Source: Rosettibacter primus (lineage in GTDB: Bacteria; Bacteroidota; Ignavibacteria; Ignavibacteriales; Melioribacteraceae). From it: a stretch of 64,000 nt of DNA. The notes under the pieces were generated by a model that ran no database searches, was not told the origin of the DNA, and worked only from the letters and a program-made list of their open reading frames with translations. Location: NCBI RefSeq assembly GCF_036860675.1, contig NZ_JAYKGK010000001.1, forward strand, positions 372,001 to 436,000, written 5' to 3'. Below, piece after piece: positions 8,599-17,967 of this stretch; position 1 is the first letter of the stretch, and each line of letters begins with the position of its first letter. The position numbers and the translations under genes are program-made.

Positions 8599-8882
8599 TG
8601 TCTCACCGTAACTGTGATATCATTTTTAACATTTGAAATGGTTGCAATTGGTTCTTTCTTTTTATCTGTCTTTCTATAGACTTTAATAATTCCCTCAGGA
8701 CATACAAGTGCACAATTTACACAACCAGTACAATTATCTTTTATCTTAACAATGTAATGATAACCTTTAGAGTTAATTTTTCTTGAAAGTTCAAGGGTTT
8801 TTTGAGGGCATGCCGAAGCACAAAGTTCGCAACCCTTGCATTTTTCGATATCAATTATGATATCTCCTTTTACTTTTGCCAT
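8595..8882 (-). CDS. 2x[4Fe-4S] ferredoxin-type delta subunit of 2-oxoacid oxidoreductase
   Basis: Small electron-transfer subunit that passes electrons from the ThDP/iron-sulfur core to soluble ferredoxin. 95 residues. Two cluster motifs are visible: CKGCELCASACPQ (about residues 14-26) and CTGCVNCALVCPE (about 51-63). It is the first gene of the operon, overlapping the alpha gene by four bases. The start is preceded by a GAGG-like ribosome binding site and, 26 bases further up, by a strong intrinsic-terminator hairpin, which is unusual so close to a start codon. Confidence 0.92.
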   Translation of the reverse strand: MAKVKGDIIIDIEKCKGCELCASACPQKTLELSRKINSKGYHYIVKIKDNCTGCVNCALVCPEGIIKVYRKTDKKKEPIATISNVKNDITVTVRQ

Positions 8883-8907
8883 ATAAACCTCAAATTATTT
8901 AAAATAA

Positions 8908-8938
8908 AAAAAGGTTATAGTTTTACTATAACCTTTTT
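8908..8938 (-). terminator. Intrinsic terminator hairpin just upstream of the oxidoreductase operon
   Basis: A perfect 13-base-pair stem (arms 8908-8920 and 8926-8938, GGTTATAG core) with a 5-base loop. On the minus strand it is followed by a run of seven T, then ATTTT. It ends only about 26 bases before the start of the ferredoxin gene at 8882. It may stop read-through from lipA, about 260 bases upstream, or act as an attenuator in the leader of the oxidoreductase operon. Confidence 0.75.
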
Positions 8939-8988
8939 CTCAGTTGATAAAAATTTAATAGTAGTATTTCTACAAGAATAAATTTCAT
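8926..8988 (-). other. Possible Leu/Ile/Val-rich leader ORF ending in the terminator stem
   Basis: A 20-codon ORF starts at ATG 8988 and ends with TAG at 8928-8926, exactly at the end of the first arm of the 8908-8938 hairpin. It has seven Leu, two Ile and one Val, including the run ILVEILLL. No clear ribosome binding site precedes it, and AT-rich DNA readily produces Leu/Ile-rich short ORFs, so this may be chance. It is noted because it sits before an operon that may act on branched-chain 2-oxo acids. Confidence 0.2.
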
Positions 8989-9199
8989 TCTAAAACCGTA
9001 AAAAGAGCTTAACAATATAAAACTTATATGCCAGCAGTTATTAACAATTAATCTTTTTTTCCAATGGAAAAATAATAATTATTATTCAAAAACAAAGGGG
9101 GAATGTTTTATTAAAATTCTGCTAATTAAAATCGGTATTTGAATTTATCACAAATGAGAAATGATTAACTCTTTTTAAGAAAAGTAAAAACTCGATTGA

Positions 9200-10099
9200 T
9201 TACAAAATTGCATGTTTATCTGCATGATAAGAGCTCCTTACAAGCGGCGAAGATTCAACTGCCTTGAAACCTAATTTTAATCCATATTCTTTGTAAAATT
9301 TAAACTCATCAAGTGTTACATAACGATGAACCGGGAGATGATTTTTTGTGGGTTGAAGATATTGTCCTATTGTCATAATATCACAACCGCTGTTATATAA
9401 ATCATTGATAAGTTCTATTACTTCTTCTTTAGTTTCTCCAATTCCTACCATGATTCCGCTTTTTGTTCTAAGACCTCGTTCTTTAAACCATTTTATAACA
9501 TTTAAACTTCTTTCATATTTTGCTTGAGGTCTAACTGCATGATATAATCTTTTCACAGTTTCAAGATTATGATTAAGAATATCTGGTTTATTCTTCATGA
9601 TAATTTCGAATGCATGTTCTTCTCCTTTAAAATCCGGAATTAAAATTTCTATTGTTGTATCAGGCATTTTCTCGCGTATTAGTCTCACAGTTTCAGAAAA
9701 AATTGATGCTCCCCCATCTTTTAGTTCATCTCTATTGACTGAAGTAATAACCACATGATTTAATTTAAGAGCTTCAACTGATTCTGCAACTCTTCTCGGT
9801 TCATCTAAATCGAGTTCATTTGGAATTCCCAATTTCACATTACAAAATCCACAACTTCTTGTGCAAGTATCCCCTAAAATCATAAAAGTTGCAGTTCTTC
9901 TGTTCCAGCATTCTGCAATGTTTGGGCATTTTGCTTCTTCACACACAGTATTCAATTTTGATTTTCGCATTAATTCATAAACATCTTTATAATTTTTTCC
10001 ACTTGGTAAACGAACCTTAAGCCATTCGGGTCTTTTTCCTGGATTAACTTTTTTTTCTATTTCTTCCTTAAATGCTAATTGATGTTGATTGATTTTCAT
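9200..10099 (-). CDS. lipA: Lipoyl synthase
   Basis: Radical-SAM enzyme that inserts two sulfurs into protein-bound octanoyl groups to form lipoyl cofactor. Counting from ATG 10099 (299 residues), the auxiliary cluster cysteines are C53, C58 and C64 (CEEAKCPNIAEC). The radical-SAM cluster cysteines are C79, C83 and C86 (CTRSCGFC), and the C-terminal RSSY motif is present. The frame is also open from an ATG at 10111, but GGGAGAG lies five bases before the ATG at 10099 and would be buried inside the longer version, so the shorter start is preferred. Last gene of the lipB-E1-E2-lipA run, 187 bases after E2, so it may also have its own promoter. Confidence 0.95.
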   Translation of the reverse strand: MKINQHQLAFKEEIEKKVNPGKRPEWLKVRLPSGKNYKDVYELMRKSKLNTVCEEAKCPNIAECWNRRTATFMILGDTCTRSCGFCNVKLGIPNELDLDEPRRVAESVEALKLNHVVITSVNRDELKDGGASIFSETVRLIREKMPDTTIEILIPDFKGEEHAFEIIMKNKPDILNHNLETVKRLYHAVRPQAKYERSLNVIKWFKERGLRTKSGIMVGIGETKEEVIELINDLYNSGCDIMTIGQYLQPTKNHLPVHRYVTLDEFKFYKEYGLKLGFKAVESSPLVRSSYHADKHAIL

Positions 10100-10286
10100 A
10101 TTCTCTCCCATTTAAACTTCAAAAGCTAATTTCAACTTGCATTTTAACTGTGCAGTCTGTTTTCATTATGTGCTTCAGTAATTTTTCTTATTATGTTTAA
10201 TAAAAAATAAATGAATTATAGGATATTTTTTCGTTCCTTGTTAATCTTTGTTGCAGATTGAGCTAAAATAATAATCTCATTTTTTC

Positions 10287-11807
10287 TCATAAATAATTTT
10301 CATCAAAATTTTCCAGAAGTTCTTTTATTGACTTTAGAAATTTACCACCAAGCATCCCATCAATCAAACGATGATCGTGACTTAATGACAAATACATCAT
10401 AGCTCTTACTGCGATGCTCTCGATGCCTTCATTATCAATTACAACTGGCTTCTTGATAACACTTCCTACACCAAGTATTCCTACTTCTGGTTGATTAATT
10501 ATTGGAGTTCCTATTAATGTACCGAACACTCCATAATTTGTAATAGTAAAAGTTCCATCGGTAACATCATCATAAGATAATTTTTTTGTTTTTGCTTTTT
10601 GACTTAAATTTGCAATTGCTTTAGCAAAACCAATTATATTCAATCCATCAGCATTTTTAATATTTGGAACTATCAAGCCATTTGGTTCGAGTGCAATTGC
10701 AATTCCAAGATTAATATATTTTTTCATAATTATTTTTTCTTCTTCAATAACTGCGTTCATTAGTGGAAATTCTTTCAAAGCTTTTATAGCAGCATAAGCA
10801 ATAAAAGGGAGATAAGTAAGTTTAACTCCTTCTTTTGCATATTGCTCTTTTTTATTATTAATAAAATTATAGATTCTCGTTACATCAACTTCAGTAATTG
10901 ATGTAACATGAACAGCAGTATCCCGGCTTTTAACCATATTTTGCATTATTTTTTGTCGGACATGGTCAATTGGAATAACTTCTATTCTTTCGCCTGTTTT
11001 TATTTTATTTTCTGCTTCTTTGTTTGACATATATTGTGAAATTATTTCTCCGGATTTTTTCTTTTCAAGATAATCAATAATATCTTTTTTAGTGACTCTT
11101 CCTTTAATTCCTGTTCCTTCAATTTTATCTAATTCTTCAATTGATAGTTCTTCCTGTCGCGCAATATTTAAAACAGCTGGTGAATAAAATCTTTTTGATT
11201 TTGATTCGACTTTAATTTCTCCTGAAGACTGTGATTCGATTTCATTCTTTTGTTTTTGTTCTGAAAAACCTTGAATAATTATTTCTTCGTCAGAAAGAAT
11301 TCTTGCTATTACTGTATCAACTTCTACAGTTTCATTTTCATTATAAAGTATTTCTTTAACTACTCCATCAACAGGGGAAGGGATTTCGGTGTCAACTTTA
11401 TCAGTTGATATTTCAAGAATAATCTCATCGCGTTTTACATGTTCACCAACTTTTTTATGCCATTTTATTATTGTTCCCGATGTAATTGATTCACCCATTT
11501 TAGGCATTACAATATCAATTATTTTTTTCTCTTTTTGTTCAAAAGTATTAAAATCTGCTTCATTTTCATCATGTGTTTCAATAACTGCAACCACAGTCCC
11601 AACCTTAGCAGTTTCATTTTCATTAACTCGAATTTCAGTCAAAATTCCATCGTATGGAGAAGGAATCTCTGTATCAACTTTGTCAGTAGTAATTTCATAA
11701 ATAATTTCATCTTTCTTAATTATATCGCCAATTTTTTTATGCCATTTAATAATTTTTCCTTCAGTTATTGATTCTCCCATTTGAGGCATAATTATTTCTG
11801 CTTTCAT
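10287..11807 (-). CDS. 2-oxoacid dehydrogenase E2 (lipoyl acyltransferase), two lipoyl domains
   Basis: Core of a 2-oxoacid dehydrogenase complex: accepts the acyl group on its lipoyl arm and transfers it to CoA. 506 residues. There are two lipoyl domains with lysines K43 and K137 in near-identical TTDKVDTEIPSP / STDKVDTEIPSP contexts. A peripheral-subunit-binding domain follows at about 215-255 (SPAVLNIARQE to GRVTKKDI), and then a catalytic domain from ~280 ending in SHDHRLIDG (H479, D483). It lies 31 bases after the fused E1 gene. A tandem double-lipoyl E2 next to a fused E1 suggests a branched-chain or 2-oxoglutarate-type complex. The E3 (dihydrolipoamide dehydrogenase) gene is not in this window. 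Confidence 0.93.
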   Translation of the reverse strand: MKAEIIMPQMGESITEGKIIKWHKKIGDIIKKDEIIYEITTDKVDTEIPSPYDGILTEIRVNENETAKVGTVVAVIETHDENEADFNTFEQKEKKIIDIVMPKMGESITSGTIIKWHKKVGEHVKRDEIILEISTDKVDTEIPSPVDGVVKEILYNENETVEVDTVIARILSDEEIIIQGFSEQKQKNEIESQSSGEIKVESKSKRFYSPAVLNIARQEELSIEELDKIEGTGIKGRVTKKDIIDYLEKKKSGEIISQYMSNKEAENKIKTGERIEVIPIDHVRQKIMQNMVKSRDTAVHVTSITEVDVTRIYNFINNKKEQYAKEGVKLTYLPFIAYAAIKALKEFPLMNAVIEEEKIIMKKYINLGIAIALEPNGLIVPNIKNADGLNIIGFAKAIANLSQKAKTKKLSYDDVTDGTFTITNYGVFGTLIGTPIINQPEVGILGVGSVIKKPVVIDNEGIESIAVRAMMYLSLSHDHRLIDGMLGGKFLKSIKELLENFDENYL

Positions 11808-11838
11808 TCATTCTCCATTAATATTAGATGAAATTTGA

Positions 11839-13914
11839 TTAATAAGTTAATAATTCTTTAAGACCTTCGTAAATTTTATTTTTATCAGGAAGGATAAATT
11901 TTTCAAGAATAGATGAATATGGAATTGGAGTATCTTTTGCTGCAATTCTTTTTACAGGACCATCAAGGTATTCGAAACAATTTTCTGCTATTTGTGCAGA
12001 AATCTCAGCGCCAAAACCAGCTGTTAATGTATCTTCGTGAACTACAGCAACTTTGCCTGTCTTTTTAACAGAGTTAAATATTGTTTCAATATCTAAAGGT
12101 GAAATTGTTCTTATATCAATAATTTCAACTGAATAACCTTCCATTTCTAATGTTTTAGCTGCAAGGTTTGCTTCGTGAACCATAGCGCCATAAGTTACCA
12201 CAGTCAAATCATAACCTTTTTTAATAATGTTTGCTTTCCCAAATGGCAGAAGATAATTTGAATCAGGTTCTAAAGAAGCAGCATAACTTTGCCTATATAA
12301 GCCTTTGTGCTCAAGGAATAAAACAGGGTCATTTAATCTCAGAGCAGTTTTTAATAATCCCTTAGCATCTGCAGCATTAGAAGGATATGCTATTAACAAT
12401 CCGGGCATATGAGCAAAAAAACTTTCGATGTTTTGACTATGATAAATTCCACCATGAATATATCCTCCAACTGCAACACGAATCACAACTGGAGTTTGAA
12501 ATAAATTATTTGAGCGGTAACGATACATAACCAGTTCATCTCTAATTTGCATAAATGCAGGCCAAATGTAATCACCAAATTGAATTTCTACACAAGGTTT
12601 TATTCCTGTTAATGACATCCCAATAGCTACTCCCACAATACTTGCTTCAGCTAAGGGAGAATTAAAAACTCTTTCATTACCGTATTTGGTAGAAAGTCCT
12701 TTTGTTGCAGTAAAAACCCCGCCTTTTGGATCAGCAACATCTTCACCAAAAAGAAAAATTTTATCATTCAATTCCATTTCTTCTGCAAGTGCATGATTAA
12801 TTGCATCAACCATAACAATATTTTTAGAAGAACTTTCGGACTTTTCATAAATAAGTTCATTATGTTTATTTGATTCATCCAGCACAAATTTAATAGCAGA
12901 ATTTGGTTCCGGGTCAGGTTGTTTTATTGCCCAATCAGCAGCTCGATTAACTTCTTCATGGATTTCTTTTTTCAGGTTCTCCAAAACTTCTTCTGAAATT
13001 ATTTCCTTCTGAAGTAATAGGTTTGATAAAATATTGATAGGGTCTTTCTTCGATTCTTCATCAAGAATTTGAATTGGTCTATATTTTTTCTGGTCATCTG
13101 AGGATGAATGAGAAAATAATCTTACAACATGAGCTTCAACTAAAACAGGACCATGCCCTCTACGGACATAATCGAAGGCTTCTTGTGCAGCAATATAAGA
13201 TTGAATATAATCTGTCCCATCAACTTCAATGCGGTAAAGATTTTCGTATCCTTTCATCATTTCATAAATTGAACCATTTTTGCCTGCTGATTGATTTTCA
13301 ACAGGGACAGATATAGCCCATTTGTTATTTTCTATTAAAAAAATTACTGGAAGTAATTGGCGGCTTGCCCAGTTAACAGCTTCATGAAATTCACCTTCAC
13401 TTGTTGCCCCTTCTCCGCTGCTTACATAGACAACACCATCTTTGTTAAGTTTTTTCAACCCCAAAGCAGTTCCCACTGCTTGAAGATATTGTGTGCCAGT
13501 AGGACTTGATTGAGATGGAATGTTTAGTTTTTTAGAAGCCCAGTGAGAAGGCATTTGCCTGCCACCGCTCATCAAATCATCTGCTTTTGCAAGAAAATTA
13601 AGAAAAATTTCTTCAGGTGTTATTCCTAATGAAAGCATAAAAGTTAAATCTCTATAGTATGGATAAGCCCAATCAATTCCTTTATTTATTAATTGGCCAA
13701 AAGCTATTTGAACTGCTTCGTGGCCTGCTGCAGCAATATGAAAAAATGCTTTCCCCTGTTTTATAAGTGTCATTTGTTTATTATCAATTTCACGGGATAA
13801 AAGCATTAATCGGAAGGCTTCTAAAAGATTTTCTTTTGGAATTTGCTTATCAATTTCATTTGAAATTTCTAAAACATTATTCTTTTCTAAAATTAAATTA
13901 CTCTTTTTATTCAT
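11839..13914 (-). CDS. Fused E1 alpha-beta subunit of branched-chain-type 2-oxoacid dehydrogenase
   Basis: Thiamine-diphosphate-dependent decarboxylase of the lipoate-linked complex, with both E1 chains in one 691-residue polypeptide. Residues ~15-340 are the alpha half (AAGHEAVQIAFG; ThDP motif GEGATSEGEFHEAVNWA to NNKWAIS). Residues ~365-691 are the beta half (ALAEEMELNDKIFLFGEDVADPKGG; EIQFGDYIWPA; VRVAVGGYIHGG-like block; EVIDIRTISPLD-type C-terminal domain). Such fusions are known in Bacteroidota and relatives. It sits 49 bases after lipB and 31 before E2, so it is clearly in one operon. Sequence context favours branched-chain 2-oxo acids over pyruvate, but the substrate is inferred. Confidence 0.92.
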   Translation of the reverse strand: MNKKSNLILEKNNVLEISNEIDKQIPKENLLEAFRLMLLSREIDNKQMTLIKQGKAFFHIAAAGHEAVQIAFGQLINKGIDWAYPYYRDLTFMLSLGITPEEIFLNFLAKADDLMSGGRQMPSHWASKKLNIPSQSSPTGTQYLQAVGTALGLKKLNKDGVVYVSSGEGATSEGEFHEAVNWASRQLLPVIFLIENNKWAISVPVENQSAGKNGSIYEMMKGYENLYRIEVDGTDYIQSYIAAQEAFDYVRRGHGPVLVEAHVVRLFSHSSSDDQKKYRPIQILDEESKKDPINILSNLLLQKEIISEEVLENLKKEIHEEVNRAADWAIKQPDPEPNSAIKFVLDESNKHNELIYEKSESSSKNIVMVDAINHALAEEMELNDKIFLFGEDVADPKGGVFTATKGLSTKYGNERVFNSPLAEASIVGVAIGMSLTGIKPCVEIQFGDYIWPAFMQIRDELVMYRYRSNNLFQTPVVIRVAVGGYIHGGIYHSQNIESFFAHMPGLLIAYPSNAADAKGLLKTALRLNDPVLFLEHKGLYRQSYAASLEPDSNYLLPFGKANIIKKGYDLTVVTYGAMVHEANLAAKTLEMEGYSVEIIDIRTISPLDIETIFNSVKKTGKVAVVHEDTLTAGFGAEISAQIAENCFEYLDGPVKRIAAKDTPIPYSSILEKFILPDKNKIYEGLKELLTY

Positions 13915-13963
13915 TTAATTTCCTTCCAATGTGTTTGAGAATTGATTATCGCTGCAAAAAAGT

Positions 13964-14671
13964 TTATCCAATTTTTTCTTGGGTTAATAAATAAAAATCT
14001 TTCTCTCTAACTATCACGTCAGAATATCCAAACACTTTTAAAAATTCATCAAGTAAAATTTTTTTTGCTCCTTCAATATCAATTTCATTATTTAATTCTT
14101 TTTGCAATGATGTTACATAATAATCCCTAATTCCACAAGGAATAATTCCGCCAAAATAATTAAGGTCTGTATTAATATTAAATGCAAAACCATGCATAGT
14201 AATCCATCGGCTAACTTTTATTCCAATTGCTGCTATTTTTCTATCATTAACCCATACCCCTGTATATTTTAACTTTCTATCAGCCTTTAAACCATAATAT
14301 GAACATGTATTAATAATAACTTCTTCAAGTGAACGAAGATATTCATGAGTATCTTCTTTCCAATTTGATAATTTAATGATTGGATAACCTACGATTTGTC
14401 CAGGTCCATGATAAGTGATATCTCCACCCCTATCAATTTCATAAACTTTAATACCAAGTTCTTTTAATTGTCGATTATTGATTAAAAGATGGTTAGGATT
14501 AGCAACTTTCCCTAGTGTGTAAGTGTGATTATGTTCGAGAAGAAAAAGAGTATCTTCTATTTTATTATTTAATCTTTCCTGAAACACCTTGATTTGTAAA
14601 TCCCATGCTTCTTTGTAATCAATTATTCCAAGATTGCAATATTCAAGAATTCTTTCTTTTTTTTCTTTCAT
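13964..14671 (-). CDS. lipB: Octanoyl-[ACP]:protein N-octanoyltransferase
   Basis: Moves octanoate from acyl carrier protein onto lipoyl-domain lysines, the step before LipA acts. 235 residues. The signature RGGDITYHGPGQIVGYPII begins at residue 81. The catalytic cysteine is C179 in GIIPCGIRDYYVTS and the catalytic lysine is probably K145 in DRKIAAIGIKV. First gene of the lipB-E1-E2-lipA operon, so the enzymes that make the cofactor are transcribed with the E2 that carries it. No TAnnTTTG box was found in the 191-base upstream gap. Confidence 0.94.
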   Translation of the reverse strand: MKEKKERILEYCNLGIIDYKEAWDLQIKVFQERLNNKIEDTLFLLEHNHTYTLGKVANPNHLLINNRQLKELGIKVYEIDRGGDITYHGPGQIVGYPIIKLSNWKEDTHEYLRSLEEVIINTCSYYGLKADRKLKYTGVWVNDRKIAAIGIKVSRWITMHGFAFNINTDLNYFGGIIPCGIRDYYVTSLQKELNNEIDIEGAKKILLDEFLKVFGYSDVIVREKDFYLLTQEKIG

Positions 14672-14862
14672 AATAATATTTAATTATTCATAGACACAGT
14701 TATTTTAAAAAACCTAAATAAGATTTACAAACTTCATATTTATTATTTTTTTCAATTTTATACTAAAAATAAAATAAATACTCATTTGATAACAAGAAGT
14801 TTAGCAGAATTGTTCATTAATTAGAAAAAATTTATTTACTGGAAGATCTGAATTTTGATAAA

Positions 14863-16482
14863 TTATTTTGAAGGATTATAGATTGGTACAGTAAAATAAA
14901 ACTTGCTTCCTTTGCCCAATTGACTTTCTACCCAGATTTTACCGCCTTGTTTTTCACAAAATTCTTTGCAAAGAATTAGGCCCAGTCCGGTCCCTTTTTC
15001 TTTTGATTTGCCAATTTCTTTTACATTAACATCAATTCTAAAGAGTTTTTTTACATCATCTTCGCTCAAGCCAACCCCATTATCTTCAACACAAATCTTA
15101 ACAAAACCGTCCTCATCATTAGTAATAATTTTTATAATACCATTCTCACCTGTAAACTTTATTGCATTAGTAAGCAAGTTACGAATAACTGTATCAAGTA
15201 AATTTTTGTCTGCATAAACCATCAAAGAAGAATTCATGCTTACTGTGATTTTAATGTTTTTCTTTTCTGCTTGAGATTTAACAAGTTCAATGTTTTCTTT
15301 TATAACATTTTTAATTGATAATGGTTCAAGATTAATTTGAAGCCTGCCAGATTGAGCTCGTGCCCAGCTTAACAAATTTTCGAGTAACTTTTGTGTGTTA
15401 TGTGCCGTATTATAAATGGTTTTAATATATTCTTTTTTTTCATCATCGCTCAATTCATTGTAATCTTCAACTAAAATTTCAGAAAATCCGAGCAATGTTA
15501 TAAATGGATTTTTTAAATCATGTCCAATGATTGAAAACAGTTTATCTTTAGCAGAATTTAATTCTTCCAGCTTTCTTTCTGATTCATAAAGTTGATTGTT
15601 CAATTCAACATATTTTGCAGCTTCTTGTTCAATCTGGTCCCGTGAGTATGCAATATCTTGAAGCAATTTTTCTCTTTCGAGTTCTGCTTCAATACGGTCT
15701 GTTATGTCCCTTAAAATAAATAGTATTTGAATTGGTTGACCTTCTTCATTACGTATTACATCAGTTTTAGATTCAACATAAAAAAATGAGCCATCGTTTC
15801 TGATTAATCTAAATATATATGAATTACAATGTTTTCCTTGTGATAATCCCTGAAGATTCTCAATAAATTTTTCTGAATCATCTTTTAAGACAAAATCACT
15901 TAGCTTTTTACCAAATATTTCCTCAATTGAAACATTACCGACCATTTGCATAAATTTATCCGAAGCAAAAGATATTGTCCCATCCAATTCAGTTGTAACT
16001 ATCCCATCAGGGGAGGTAGAAAGAATTGATTGAGAAAGCAATTCACTTTTAAGCATTTTTTCTTCAGCAAGTTTACTCTCTGAAATATTCTGGGCATAAA
16101 TTGAAACCCCAATTATATCTTCACCATTTCTCACAGGATTAAAGTAAATTCTATAATAGTCGTTTTCATAATTGTCAAAAGAGTAATCAATAAAAAATTT
16201 TTGCCCGTTTAGAGTTTTATTTATGCATTCTTCCCAGAGTTCTTTTTCATTACCATTAATAATTGAAAAAAAATCATCGTTAATTTTTATTTCTTTCGAA
16301 CATCTTTTTGAAAAGAATATTTTAAAATTTTGGTTAAATAAGATTAATCTAAAGTTTTTATCTACAAACCATATAAAATCATTATTAACCTCCATTAATG
16401 AATCAAACAGATTTTTATAATCAAATGTATTAAATCCATTTTGAGTTATTACTTTTGTGTCTGTAAATGTAAAATTATTCAT
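14863..16482 (-). CDS. PAS-PAS sensor histidine kinase
   Basis: Soluble two-component sensor kinase (no membrane segment seen) of 539 residues. Two PAS-type domains cover about residues 20-140 and 145-270, the second followed by IQILFILRDITDRIEAE, a PAC motif. A short coiled coil leads to the HisKA segment SIIGHDLKNPFITLLGFSEIL with the phosphorylatable histidine. An intact HATPase domain follows: N-box NLLTNAIKFTGENG, G1 DNGVGLSEDD, G2 GTGLGLILCKEF. No response regulator is adjacent, so it is an orphan kinase. It is divergent from the phosphohexomutase gene at 16598. The signal is unknown. Confidence 0.92.
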   Translation of the reverse strand: MNNFTFTDTKVITQNGFNTFDYKNLFDSLMEVNNDFIWFVDKNFRLILFNQNFKIFFSKRCSKEIKINDDFFSIINGNEKELWEECINKTLNGQKFFIDYSFDNYENDYYRIYFNPVRNGEDIIGVSIYAQNISESKLAEEKMLKSELLSQSILSTSPDGIVTTELDGTISFASDKFMQMVGNVSIEEIFGKKLSDFVLKDDSEKFIENLQGLSQGKHCNSYIFRLIRNDGSFFYVESKTDVIRNEEGQPIQILFILRDITDRIEAELEREKLLQDIAYSRDQIEQEAAKYVELNNQLYESERKLEELNSAKDKLFSIIGHDLKNPFITLLGFSEILVEDYNELSDDEKKEYIKTIYNTAHNTQKLLENLLSWARAQSGRLQINLEPLSIKNVIKENIELVKSQAEKKNIKITVSMNSSLMVYADKNLLDTVIRNLLTNAIKFTGENGIIKIITNDEDGFVKICVEDNGVGLSEDDVKKLFRIDVNVKEIGKSKEKGTGLGLILCKEFCEKQGGKIWVESQLGKGSKFYFTVPIYNPSK

Positions 16483-16567
16483 AATGAAACCTGTGTATTT
16501 CTACAATTTATTATCGAAAAAATATTATTTTTTTACAATTGAATTTTAACAGCTCAATAGAATTAAG

Positions 16568-16575
16568 TAAATTTG
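16568..16575 (+). promoter_or_regulatory. Candidate -7 element for the phosphohexomutase gene
   Basis: TAAATTTG, 22 bases before the ATG at 16598, matches TAnnTTTG. A TTG lies at 16539-16541, giving a 26-base spacer that is longer than usual, so this is a weaker match than those at atpD or glgP. Confidence 0.4.
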
Positions 16576-16597
16576 ATTAAACTCAAATGGAAATTTT

Positions 16598-17947
16598 ATG
16601 CCAACATTAATGGTAAGTATCTCTGGAATTCGCGGGATAATTGGAGATGGTTTAGACCCGCAGACAGTTGTTAAATATACTTCGGCTTTTGCAGAATTTT
16701 GCGGTAAGGGTAAAATTGTTGTTGGTAGCGATGGAAGAATTTCTGGTGAAATGGTTAAAAATATTGTAACTGGAACATTAATTGCTAAAGGCAATGACGT
16801 GATTGATATCGGTATATGTCCAACTCCAACAGTTTTATTTAATGTGAGAAAATTAAAAGCGGCAGGAGGAATACAAATTTCTGCAAGTCATAATCCAAAT
16901 GAATGGAATGCATTGAAATTAATAAATCACAAAGGAGAATTTTTAAGTCCCGAAGAAAATTCAACAATGCTAAGTTTAATTGAAGAATCACAAAAAAAAT
17001 ATTCTACATGGAATAAATTAGGGGAAATAATAAAGTATGAAGCTGGATTAAGAAATCATATTGATGCTGTATTAAAAATGAAATATATAAATTTACTCAG
17101 TATTCGTAAAAGAAAATTCAAAGTAGTTTTAGATTGTGTTAATGGAGCTGGTTCTTACTCAATGCCTTTATTACTCAAAAAACTTGGTTGTGAAATTATT
17201 GAAATTAATTGTGAAAAAAATGGAATCTTCCCACGCTTACCAGAACCAATTCCCGAAAATTTGAAATCTACAATGAGAGCTGTAAAAAAATATAAAGCTG
17301 AACTCGGAATTGTAGTAGACCCTGATGTTGACAGATTAGTTCTCATAACAGAAAAAGGTGAACCATTTAATGAAGAGAATACAATAACTCAAGCTGTAAA
17401 ATTTTATTTATCTAAAAGGAAAGGAAATGTAGTTGTAAATTTATCAACAACAAGAGCCGTAGACGATATTGTTAAAAGTCATGGTTGTAAAGTTTTTCGT
17501 TCTCCAGTTGGCGAAGCAAATGTTGTAAAAAAGATGAAAGAAGTACGAGCCGTAATTGGAGGTGAAGGAAGCGGCGGTGTAATTCTTCCTGAAGTTAATT
17601 TTGGAAGAGATGCTCTTGTTGGGACTGTAATTATGCTTCAACATTTGCTTGAATTTGGAGGAACATTAAGTGAACTAAAAAAATCATTACCTCAATATTA
17701 TATTTCAAAGAGAAAAATAGAACTTACTAATCAAAAAGGAGATGAGGTTATTTCAAAGCTTGCAGAAAAATATTCTTCATTTCAAATTAACAAAGAAGAT
17801 GGTTTGAGAATTGATTTTGATGACCACTGGGTTCATTTACGTAAATCAAACACTGAACCAATAATAAGATGTATTGTAGAAGCAAAAACAAAAAAGGATG
17901 CAGAAAATTTATCAGAAAAATACTTAAATGAGATAAAATCACTATAA
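16598..17947 (+). CDS. glmM: Phosphoglucosamine mutase / phosphohexomutase
   Basis: Interconverts hexose 6- and 1-phosphates; probably GlcN-6-P to GlcN-1-P for UDP-GlcNAc synthesis. 449 residues, normal for the alpha-D-phosphohexomutase family. The four domain motifs are all present: SASHNPNEWNALK with phosphoserine S97, metal loop DPDVDR (D241, D243, D245), sugar-specificity loop GGEGSGGVI, and phosphate-binding loop RKSNTEPIIR. The N-terminal MVSISGIRG is typical of the GlmM-like forms of the Bacteroidota-Chlorobiota group. A phosphomannomutase activity cannot be excluded from sequence alone. A single gene with its own promoter-like box and a terminator hairpin overlapping the stop. Confidence 0.85.
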   Translation: MPTLMVSISGIRGIIGDGLDPQTVVKYTSAFAEFCGKGKIVVGSDGRISGEMVKNIVTGTLIAKGNDVIDIGICPTPTVLFNVRKLKAAGGIQISASHNPNEWNALKLINHKGEFLSPEENSTMLSLIEESQKKYSTWNKLGEIIKYEAGLRNHIDAVLKMKYINLLSIRKRKFKVVLDCVNGAGSYSMPLLLKKLGCEIIEINCEKNGIFPRLPEPIPENLKSTMRAVKKYKAELGIVVDPDVDRLVLITEKGEPFNEENTITQAVKFYLSKRKGNVVVNLSTTRAVDDIVKSHGCKVFRSPVGEANVVKKMKEVRAVIGGEGSGGVILPEVNFGRDALVGTVIMLQHLLEFGGTLSELKKSLPQYYISKRKIELTNQKGDEVISKLAEKYSSFQINKEDGLRIDFDDHWVHLRKSNTEPIIRCIVEAKTKKDAENLSEKYLNEIKSL

Positions 17948-17967
17948 CAAATTCAAAATTTGTTTTT
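17947..17967 (+). terminator. Intrinsic terminator of the phosphohexomutase gene
   Basis: Stem ACAAATT / AATTTGT (17947-17953, 17957-17963) with a 3-base loop, followed by TTTT. The stem begins at the last base of the stop codon. All pairs but two are A-T, so termination may be partial. Confidence 0.55.

Larger units (their letters stand above)
8883..9199. other. 317-base intergenic region between ferredoxin gene and lipA
   Basis: Holds the strong terminator hairpin (8908-8938), the possible leader ORF (8926-8988) and a smaller hairpin, TTTTTCC-AAT-GGAAAAA (9056-9072). I see no TAnnTTTG promoter in it on the minus strand and no other convincing gene. Confidence 0.5.
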
